A stretch of DNA of 64,000 bases from Xiphias gladius. Taxonomy: Eukaryota > Chordata > Actinopteri > Istiophoriformes > Xiphiidae. Positions within the stretch are counted from its first letter, which is position 1. Each line of letters starts with the position of its first letter. The notes beneath the pieces are model-generated. The model did no database searches and was not told where the DNA came from. It saw only the letters and a program-made list of their open reading frames with translations. The translations under genes were made by a program, and so were the position numbers. Positions 49,437 to 59,793 of this stretch are shown here, in pieces. The DNA lies in NCBI RefSeq assembly GCF_016859285.1, contig NC_053422.1:18178001-18242000 (forward strand), given 5' to 3'.

Positions 49437-49829
49437 AGTCCGCTTCCCGGGACAGCCAGCACACCCCTACCGTACAGCACTGTCACGCACACAGCCCGGC
49501 AACCTGCGCATACAAGGTGAGACCTACTAAACCTGAGCTATCTTTACTTCCCCTACCAGAACTGAACCACTGCTCTCTTCTCATATCTTATTAACAAACA
49601 CGTTGATTTTAGAAAATGTTTTTTATTTTTTTTTTTATTTTTTTTTTTTTGAAAGTAGCACTGCAAAATGCACGAGGGAAATGGTGAGCTGCTAAGTAAG
49701 CGTCTGACACATATTTATCATATTTATATACTGCATATATCTGCTCCAGCTGAGTCTCAAACCTCTTCCTGTAACTCGTCATTACCGGTGTATACTGCTT
49801 TGTGTGTGTGTGTGTGTGTTATAGGTACT

Positions 49830-50917
49830 ATGGTGAAGCGTATTGCAGTCATCCTCTCAGGCTGTGGCGTCTATGACGGCACAGAGGTCCATGAGGCCTC
49901 AGCCGTCCTCGTCCATCTGAGTCGGGCTGGAGCAAAAGTAAGGGCAAGAACAGTAAAGAAGTAAAATTATTACAGTGTATTTATCTGTTATTTTATTTCA
50001 AACTTCAGGCTCCAGGATTTGCAAGAGCGCTGCCATAATCCTTACCCACTGAGATATAGTTGGCTTCAATAACATCTCTAAAAAGATCCGACATAGAACG
50101 TTTTACATGGTAGTGTTTCCCTCCAGGTGCAGATGTTTGCTCCGAACGCAGATCAGATGCACGTTGTAAATCATTGCGAGGGGAAACCTACAGAGGAGAA
50201 AAGAAACATCCTGCAGGAAAGTGCCCGCATCGCCAGGGGTGATGTGACTGATCTGGCCAAGTTAGATGTTACAGCATTTGATGCCGCCATCATCCCAGGT
50301 GAGACATAAAAAATACCATAAAGTAAAATATTTTAAATTTCTCTATGTTTTTTTTTTTTTTTTTTTAATCTAAATGTATCTGATATGCTAAATGTATCCT
50401 CCTTGTATGTCTTTCTTTTCAGGGGGTTTTGGTGTGGCTAAGAACCTGAGTGACTGGGCAGTGAAGAATAAGGACTGCACCATCCAGCCACAGGTGGAGA
50501 GGATCATCGAAGCTTTCCACAAAGCTGGAAAGCCGCTGGGCATGTGCTGCATCTCCCCCGTCCTTGCTGCCAAAATCCTGCCTGGATGCGAGCTCACCGT
50601 GGGACAGGACAGAGAGTCTGAAAAGTGAGTAAATTAGATTTATCATCACCAGACGTCTATGGATATTAAAAAAAAAAAAAAAAAAATTCTACAGTTCAAA
50701 CTGTCCCTCTGTTGTCCTCCTCAGGTGGCCGTATGCTCAGACAGCAGGTGTTGTGAAGGAGATGGGTTGCAAACATGTGAACAAGGATGTGGAAGAAGCT
50801 CATGTTGATGTCAAAAACAAGCTGGTCACCACCTGTGCCTTCATGTGCAATGCTCCCATTCACAAAGTTTTTGATGGAATAGGTGTCTTGGTTATGGAGA
50901 CACTGAAACTGGCTTAA
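49830..50917 (+). CDS. gatd3l: ES1/GATD3-like class-1 glutamine amidotransferase-like protein, 224 aa
   Basis: Coding exons 49830-49937, 50127-50298, 50423-50624 and 50725-50917; 224 residues. It belongs to the DJ-1/PfpI-like ES1 family: [20 protein letters not shown] at the N-terminus, [20 protein letters not shown]-type helix ([10 protein letters not shown]), [14 protein letters not shown] and the nucleophile-elbow region [16 protein letters not shown] with Cys135/136. Vertebrate GATD3 (ES1) is mitochondrial with an N-terminal presequence and is about 265 residues. Here the protein starts directly at the domain, because the upstream exon is non-coding, so a cytosolic paralogue is likely (inference). 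The start is supported by the acceptor six bases before the ATG. The reaction of the family is not established; bacterial ElbB/ES1-type proteins have glyoxalase III-like activity in some reports. Confidence 0.92.
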
Positions 50918-51077
50918 GAGCTCCTCAAATTACATTCTGGATGTTTCTTTTGAATTACCTAGAAAGCAAGTGTTTGTGATTTTCTATACAACGTGTTTAA
51001 CATTAACTTTTCGCACTTGTCGCATCCCTGACCATTTGTCTCGTGTTATATCATTATTGTGTTGTTTTGAGATTTTC

Positions 51078-51083
51078 AATAAA
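51078..51083 (+). terminator. gatd3l: Poly(A) signal of gatd3l
   Basis: AATAAA 160 bases after the gatd3l stop codon, the first good hexamer downstream. Confidence 0.6.
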
Positions 51084-52408
51084 AGCTTGGCTACACATTA
51101 CAATTTTGCAGCTACTTTTGCTTTACAGAAATAAAACAATGGAAATCACAAAACATCTACAGCAGAAATACTGTACGAAAAACTTTCTCATATACACATA
51201 TTTAGTGTATAGTGTTCGGACCAGAGCTTGAACAAGAGCTCGTCAGGCAAAGTTGAGATTTAGGCTGCTCCAGCCTGCATGTTGTTTTAGCAGAAACAGC
51301 ATAGAGATGTATGTGCAGGGGTAAGAAGCATCTGTACTCTCCAAATCCTTGCATGGTTAAATGTTTAATTGGCTTACACATCTAACTTCAGAACAGCATT
51401 GGTCTTCATTTTGCTTGAACTCCCAGTGACGTTTAAATAATATTAACACACAATCTGTGAAATGGTAGCTTCAAGTATGTAGTAGTTACACATACTGTGT
51501 ACAGCTTTTGCTTTTACTCCTTATTTTGTAGAGGAAATGGAAGGTCTCGTGTACATTTGCAGGGGGAAACACAAATCTGAAATCCTTTTTTATGATGTAA
51601 AACAAGAGTATCTCTACAAGGGATCAATAAATTATTGCAACCCAGAACAGGACAACTTTTCACTTCTAAGTTGTTAAAGGTAACGTCTTTTGAATATCAA
51701 ACAGTACACTGTATTCCCTTGTGACAGTTTTTTGCATTAAATATGCAAAAAGGCAACCTTGAAGTGGAACAGGGCTTTGGGTAAGAAATAACATTTATAG
51801 AGCTCATTTTGAATTTATCCAACTGGTGAACCATGAAGTAATTAACTTTGACTTTATCTGTGGATATTTTACAGATTTCACCCTAAAACAAGCTGTGTTT
51901 GTGCCTCAATGACTGAAATGTTCACTTGTGGATCTTGAGGATTTTGTATTTGCTTCACAAAATTACAAAAAACATTCACCCACACTGTCTTTTGGATCAT
52001 TTTTAAATACTTTATTGATATACACTTTGTAAAGCTGTGTAAAAAACCCTTAACTCCTTTATGTTTTTTTATATTGAGGTGAACTGGGAGAACAGTACAA
52101 TTGAAATTCACTGACTGACGAGTATTATGTTATTTTAACATTTGTTTTAAAGCTTTATGAAATGGTCCAGTTAAATCAGTATGTAACACAACACAATGCC
52201 CACTTGTTCTGAACAATAAACATTTTATCAATTGATGATCCTTTCACAGTTGAGAAATTCCCATACAGTACAATATATTTAAAACTAAACATAGAAATCT
52301 GTAGTTATTTTAGATGTACTTTATCATTCATACACATAACAGACATATGCCATACATGTAAAGTGTAGAAGTAACTATTCTTTCAAGCAGGAAAAACCCA
52401 GGAAGTAT
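51084..52408. other. Intergenic between convergent gatd3l and the PhyH gene
   Basis: AT-rich, no gene recognised. The right part is probably the 3' UTR of the minus-strand PhyH gene; AATAAA-type hexamers on that strand near 52010 could end it. Confidence 0.4.
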
Positions 52409-54008
52409 TCATGTGCTTTTGCTGGAGAAATGATTGAAATGATCTGTTCCACAGGCCAACACTGTGGCGTTAAATTTCCTGTGACGATCTGGATCCTAAC
52501 AGGAAGAGAAAGGGTCAGAATCAATACACAAGTCAGAGACTATAAAATTATAACCTGCACAAATACAGGAATTAATTTATTCTTATGTATGTCTCACCAG
52601 TATGGGGTAAGCACAAGTGGGAACATAACGGATCACAAACCCACAGCGCCTCCTCTTGGATGTATTGGCATCACTGCCATGGACAAGGAGTCCATCGTGG
52701 ATCTTTTCAAACAAATCCAATATCCTAATTAATTCACTTTGAACTGTACTCAAACCTATTAATAGTCTTATGGTCTTAAACAACTAAAATGAGCTCACAG
52801 ACATCTGCCCAGCCAACAGAGGGCAGAACACTGCTCCATCGGCCTGCACCAGCTCCTCTGGGATCTCCTGGTTGACCGACAAGATGTTTCCAGGGCGGGT
52901 GGCTTGGTGATGGGGCAACATGCCAGAGCAGTGGCTGCCTACAAGGGCACAAACAAACAAAAAAATTCAACTCTGTGAAGCAGGTTGTTGATTCCAGAAA
53001 GTAAATCTATTGTTGTTATTCCACACTGGAAAAATAATGAAGGCTAAGACTCTTTTTTACACATCACCAGGACAGTGGCTAAAGGGATCAGTGTGCATGA
53101 GAAGTATAAATGAGCAGCTGACGTACCTGGGATGACCTGAAGGGTGCCGTTTTCTTTCAGTGAGTCATCTAAAGCGAGCCACACAGAGAGAACAGGGCCA
53201 CCAGCAATACCCCAGTACCTGTGAACACAACAATTACAGTTAGACAAAACAAAGCAAATGAAAACAAAATCTCATACTGTTTTATCAGTATCTAAAATCT
53301 ACCTCATATCCTGATGCCATGCCACGTATGGAAGTCCACTCTCTGCCATCTTCCCGTCAGCTTCGGTTACTCCCTCTTCATTCTCCTGGATGTGGGCTGG
53401 TTTGAGTGCCGGGTATTTGCAGATGAAGCGGGAGTCCAACAGGATGACGTCAGGGCCCAGGATGGCTTTGACCACTTGCAGGATACGAGGGTGTTTGGTC
53501 AGGCCCATCACCCACAGATACTGAAGGTGAACATTGTGGAGGCTGTATTGGGTGTACTCTTCACCTGGAGATACACGAAAATATATAATATACCTATTCA
53601 CTGACAAATTGTGTGACACTTAAGCCTTATCATATCTATACTTTCCTGTACATAGACAAGAAAAGGTAGATTCATGTGGAACATGGAAATTAACAGTCTC
53701 ATGTTCCACATTATTTTCAGAAATGGCAGTATAGAAATGTATAGAGATACTGCAAATTAGAATCCCTTTTCACACAATTGTAATGCATTTTGGTCTTATC
53801 AGTTGCTACTGACCATTTTCTGCATTCCATCTTTCTATGACTAACCCCCAGACCCAAGTATCTTCTAGTGATACTCACCGAATTCCTTCTCCAGCTCAGA
53901 AAAGGCATCCCTGGCCTCCCTCAGCTCTGTCTCACTCAACACCGGCAGTGCTGAGAGAAAGCCTTGCTGGTTGTAGATCTCCCGCTGTTTAGCCGCGGAT
54001 GTAGTCAT
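52409..54008 (-). CDS. PhyH-family Fe(II)/2-oxoglutarate dioxygenase, 271 aa
   Basis: Six exons: 53879-54008, 53303-53564, 53127-53218, 52799-52938, 52598-52702 and 52409-52495, in frame, 271 residues. The fold is phytanoyl-CoA dioxygenase-like. Iron ligands are visible: H127-x-D129 in AWHQDMRYWG and the distal His, probably H216, in IHDGLLVHGSDANTS. The 2-oxoglutarate-binding Arg is likely in SKRRRCGFVIRYVP. Other family blocks are PVLSVWLALDD, NGTLQVIPGSH and DPDRHRKFNATVL. This pattern is closer to bacterial PhyH/EctD-type hydroxylases than to human PHYH or PHYHD1, whose sequences do not line up well from memory. Substrate unknown. Earlier in-frame codons to 54056 lack an ATG, so MTTSAAKQ is the start. 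A non-coding exon at about 54766-54806 with its own TATA box lies upstream. Confidence 0.88.
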
Positions 54009-54765
54009 CGCGATCAGACTGTTTAAATGCCTATGCCTCAGGCTTTCTGCTTCCAAAACTTATAAGTTAGGGACTGTTTGTGGTGTTGGTGGAGGATAGA
54101 GGAGGGGAACCGAGAGGGAAAGTGACGTTTAAGTATGGCAAAATTCTGTGAAAGAAAATGATATTTATACTGTTTTCCATCTGGTTTTCAAGACAATTTG
54201 AACTTCAGCTGTTTATGGAGACATAAAAAGAAAGCATGCCCTGCCCACCTGGCCCGATGGGAAAAACATCTAACCACATATACTGTAGGTGGGTCACAGT
54301 GAGCATCCCTCCTGTCCTTTAAGGCCAATATAATCCTGTGACTAGTTTAAATGACATAATTAAGAGTCTCTTTTTTTAAGTTATAATTATCTGTTGACCT
54401 AAAACAGGCCCAGAAAAGAACATTAGACTTTCTATAGTAGGTAAAGACCACTGAAAACAGTCATTCAGCCTTCATGATCCTGTGAATAAGATATTGACAC
54501 TTCACCTGCAGTGGACCTGCAGACCGAAAGGTTTTTTTTATAAAGTGAAATTGGCAAAACCACAGCGAAAAAACTTTTACATTTGTGCATTCATTATATA
54601 CTCTAGTCAAAAAAGAAAATGTACCACAGTAAAATGTGTACAAACTGGAAGTACTTCCTGTTGGTTGTTTAAACTTTTTACGCCCATTTTGTATTTTTTC
54701 ATGTAAAATCTTATCAACATCAGTAAGTAATAAATATTTCAGTAAGTATTTTATTGTCTCCTTAC

Positions 54766-54842
54766 CTGTCTGCTGTTCAGGCCTCTCTCTCTGAGTCTGG
54801 ACTCTGGATTCTGCCAAACTCTTGCATGGCAGGGATTATATA
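54766..54842 (-). promoter_or_regulatory. PhyH gene TATA box and non-coding first exon
   Basis: On the minus strand TATATAAT (54835-54842) is followed about 70 bases later by a strong donor, GACAG|GTAAGG, with the exon ending at 54766. The coding exon at 54008 has a possible acceptor about 50 bases upstream (TTATAAG). The linkage is inferred. Confidence 0.5.
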
Positions 54843-56916
54843 CTACGCAGGGCATCGTTGGGAAAGTACCCTTCCTTGTTCAGCTGCTTAAAATGTATCC
54901 ATATGCAAACATTATATCATACGTGATCTTTAATTTCAAGTAAAAAGAAATGAAAGAGGGAAACCCATGATTTCATGATGTACACTGCCTTTGCTTTGTT
55001 GTGCTGTCAAGGTGTACTGGGGCATTCAAAGATAATAACTAAAGTAAAATGACACCTTTTTCTTCTCAGGAGCTACATGCTGGGCTTTTGTTATCACAGG
55101 GCTAACGTCATGTTTTACCACCTGGAAAGAGTCACAGATTTATACACAGACACAGACACAGAGGCTAAATCTGGTGCTGCCCTTTATTTTGAAACTGGTC
55201 CAGACTGATTTGACTGATACTTTTTTTGTTCACAGTAACTCATTGTTCTGTCAGATGAACTTTCCCGATCATCACAGCCTCATATTTAACTTGAATGAAG
55301 AAACGATGACTGATCACAGGACAAGGACATACAGTATTTCATATTCTGTGCGGTGAGTGTGTGAACATGGCTGGGTCTCTAAGAAAAGAGAAAATCCTAA
55401 TGGCCTCCTTTTACATTAATTAGGCATCATCTTCTTTTAACTGTTATCATAGTTATTGTTCCACATATTATAATATCATTATTATCATTCCAGTTCTCTT
55501 TTTTGTTTTATTTTCCATTTGCAGTTTATGTATATAAGAATATTAATATGGAAATATGTTTGTGCCATTTTGTGTTAATGATGTGAAAAGACAAAAAAAA
55601 TTAGGGCTGCCTCTTACTTGTTACCTAGGTGCGCTTATTTTACACATCGTAAACAAATTGTTAGAAAAAGAGAGTGAACAAGAAAAAGTGAAACACATTT
55701 GAGGATGCAGATACTGTTGTCTGTGTGTGGTCGAGAAATAGACGAATCCACACTTTAACTTCCTTAACAACTAAAAACATATGATACCTCCTGGAGCCCT
55801 TGTTTTTCTTGCGACACCCAGCTGCTGACACATGATGCCATTTTCGTTTTATGCAATGCGAACATGTGTGAGCCCTGTGATTTAATACAAAAGACAAGTT
55901 AAGGATTTTTTTTTTTTTTTTTTTTTTTACGGTCAGTCTCTTCCGGGAACTTTCCAAGGATGAGAAAATGTAGGAGGGAAACCCCTGATCCCCCAGTGGC
56001 TGCTTCTTTTGTTTGATGATATGTGTCAAACGTTCTGGTGTTTCAGTGACTGGGAAAGAAGAGCGGTAAACCTTTCAGCTTCCCGTTACAGAGCAAACAA
56101 TAACTCTGCAGCACAAGAAACGAGCCACTGCTCCTCAGTAGCTGTTCCGGGGGCTTTCTAGTGACACTGTAAACACATTTTATTATTTGTTTTAATGAGA
56201 CAAGGAGACTGAGAGGAAAACATTTTACAGACTTCAAAGAAATCCAGTAAAGAAACAAATACCATACATACAATGATAAATGTGGGGAGCTTCCTCCTGT
56301 TGAACCAGGTAATAAACCACCTGCACGATTAGACCAGTTCTTACTATTTATTTGATTATTCTGACAATTTATAGCTTTTTAAAATATAAGAAGTTACTAT
56401 CCACATCAGAGTACATGGAGAAACTTAACTTTGGAGAAAGTTATATATTAGAAGGAATTATTTTAGATACATTAAATATATATATAGGAACCAAAGATAA
56501 CAAAGTTAGTAACTGTTTTTGTTACATGAAAAACTGAAACTCGCTAATAATGTACAATTTATATTTAACCTTTCATTGTTTTTATCAAGCTTACCAAGGA
56601 GAAACATGGAAAAACAAGTGAAGCATTTGACACCAGACTTGTTCATGTAGTTCATGTTACTACATGCTATTTACTGTCAGCATTAATCATACAATGCTGC
56701 TGTTTGACAGAGAAGGATGGACATCTGAAAATTCAGCTCTAAAATGGCACGTAGAGTCCAATTTAAGAGAATCCTCTTTAACATCGATGTGCTGGTTTTC
56801 CAAATGAGAGTGATCACAAATCATTGACATATGAATGATTTTCATTTTCCCAAGTTTAAAGCCCTGCTCATGCACTTCATGTACTGTGTGTGCATGATCA
56901 CGGCTCCCTCTGAGCC
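54843..56916. other. Intergenic PhyH-TNIP
   Basis: No gene recognised. Contains an oxidative mix of A and T runs (poly(T) at 55909-55928). The right end probably includes the 3' UTR of the minus-strand TNIP gene. Confidence 0.4.
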
Positions 56917-58873
56917 TCAGTCTGACTCCTTGTCCCGGTTGAGGTGGTTGGGGCAGAGCGGGTGGTGCTGTTTTCTTTTCTCTCCACTTTGTGTCCTCTT
57001 GTCTCCTCCTAGAGGCTGCTGTTCATTATTGCAGCGGTGGATAAGCACTGGATCCTTATTTGAAGGCGTTTTCTTTAACAACAGCCGCTGAAGCATCTGT
57101 TTGTCAGACCGCTCCCTTCGGAAGTCATCCTCGTACACCTTGAGCTGTACCAATGTCAGAAGACCAGACAGGACCAGGAAAAAAAAATATGAACAGACAA
57201 AACACATCTTAAGGATATTCATCCCAATATTTTGTCAAAACGGATTATTTTAAACCCTTGGAGGAGAGTGGAACTGTGAAAATATCTCATCAAGGGCTTT
57301 GAGGAGTTTTTATTTTTTATTTTTTATTTAAAATTAGGCTTCATTTTAGATCATATGATTACAGAATGCTTAAACTTCTACTGCACTACCAATACCCTAC
57401 ATATTTAACTATATTTAACTTACAAATCCCACGTTTAACCTCCAGTTTGACACAAAATTAACAAAAGAATTGCAGCACTGCATGAATTTTCAGTTGCGTA
57501 AGCATATATTTTTTTGTTGGTTTCCGGGTCAAGATTAGAATACAGATTCAAGTAATAATCTATCTTTATGTGTGATTGTGCATGTGTATGTCATATACGT
57601 TTGTGTGTGGGTTTGTGTGCATGTGTACAGACAATTAAAACACTACCTGCTCCTGCAGTAGTTCCACCTGTTGGTGCATCTCCTCCCTCTTCTTCCTCAG
57701 CCTCCGGTTCTCCTGCAGTGTGTGTTTGTGGTCGTTATGCTCCGTCTGATATTCTGCTTCATAAATCTGGGTCTGCTGACACAAGGCATTAATGTGGCAG
57801 TGAGCCAGTAGCAAAGACCTGCAGATATTTCTTCATCGCTGTGAGCAAATTTCAGAACGGCACAGTGTCACCACTTGGTGGTGCAGTTCACCATCTGATT
57901 CAAGTCTCCTAGGCATTAAGCAAATCTTTCCCTGGCAACAGTGAGTTGACATCAGTTCTGATCTAATCACATCAGAAATGGGAACATTTTTAAGGCTGTG
58001 CTGAGGAGAGAAGCCCACCTGACATCTTAGTGCCTGCAGTTGCTCTTTTAGATCCTGTACTTCTTGCTGGGAGTCTCCCAGTACTCCCAGTGGGGTACTG
58101 CCGTTCTGGCTTTTCCCCCGCCACCCTGCCTTTGGGCTTGAAGAATGTGGGAAAAAGGAGGGTGAAGGGTTGTATCCAGAGACATGGCTGGGTGAAAGTT
58201 CGGGTCCTCTGGGTGGATTACTGGTGGGGCACGACACAGGACTGCTTACCACAGCATTGAAGGTGCCCTTTTGTTAAAAACAGAAGACAGAGTGATGGGC
58301 GAAATTCAAGTCATAGATGAGAGAATATTGACAGAAATGGAAATTTACAAACTGATCAGGTGCATAGACCCACTGACAGGTCTAATACCTGTTTGGCAGG
58401 TGTGCAGGCTCTCTCTTGGTGGTGCATCCTGCTCTCCAGCAGCCTGATGTATTCTTGCAGCTCCTGGTTCTTCTTCAGCTCCTGCATCAAAGCCTGCTCA
58501 TAGTACTCTTTTGCACTCTGTAAATCCCAAGTGAAAAAGTAAACATCACACATATTAACCACAGATGTTATCATCACAATCTAAACCTGCTGCACAGTAA
58601 CCCACAGTTTAGGAATTCCCCCACATGCTGTATCTACACCCACTTTTGATGGTCTATATCTGTGCACCAATGTAGGGGTTTTGTTGCATGGCTGAATTGC
58701 TTCTGTGTGTTCACCTGTTGGTGCTCTACTTTGACCAGCAGTCTACTGTTGAGCTGTTTGATGGCAGTGTTCTCCAGCTCCAAAGCCTCCAGTCTGTGCT
58801 GTAGACCCAGTGTGGCGCTGCGGTACACCTGGTCCCAGTCCTCATTCAGCTTCATCAGCTGTAACACACCATC

Positions 58874-58907
<34 letters not shown>

Positions 58908-59697
58908 TCATCATCAGTGCCATTGCCTTAAGTACATCACTGCAGCCATTGTTGGCATCATTCATTGCATTATTACAGCCGTCAGTGTCAGTCTGTCCTC
59001 ACAACATCAGGAAGTGAATTCAGGTCAGGGAGGTAAGACACTCTACACGCACTAGATACATGACAGTTTACGTCAGTTGAGAGAATAATTTTCCCTCAAC
59101 TCCTTTTTATTAAGCAGCATCTAATTAAAATCAAGAAGCAGAAGTTGTGTAATTGTGAAAAAATGTTCTTTAATGATGATTCCTCACAGCTTAGCAGTAG
59201 TTTTCAAACAACACCCACAGTCATCCTCTGGTATTCAGAGATAACTAAATGTAATTGCCAACATCAGCAATACGGCGAAGTTGTACCTCTTTGTTGACTC
59301 TGCGGAGCTCAGTGTTCTTGTTAAGCAGCAGCAGTTTCTCCTGGTCAGTGGAGGTAACTGTCATACTCTCAGTGATTAGAGTGACTTGCTCCTCTGTGGA
59401 CAGTAGCCTGTCACCCGCAGGGCTCACATCCTCTGTCCTGCACACACACCGACACACATATGCAGTTTGTGCATGGACACTTACACATGGTATATGTGCC
59501 AAAAATAAAGTAATGATGATGAAAATTATCAGAACATTTCCAATAATAAGCAAACACATGTATGCAAACAAGAATGTCAGGGTACTTTTGAACACCCACT
59601 CGCATAGAGTGCACTTACAGAGAATCGAACTGGAGTTATTATGCACACCCACTCACACACAAGCATGCACAGCCACATTATGCACTCAAGAGACTCA

Positions 59698-59793
<96 letters not shown>

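Noticed and set aside
53865-54056. Upstream start giving 16 extra residues to the PhyH protein
   Set aside because: That first codon is TTG. The first ATG in frame is at 54008, and an acceptor seems to lie in between.
54461-54817. 118-codon minus-strand open frame near the PhyH promoter
   Set aside because: It overlaps a TATA box and a non-coding exon with a strong donor; no protein similarity.
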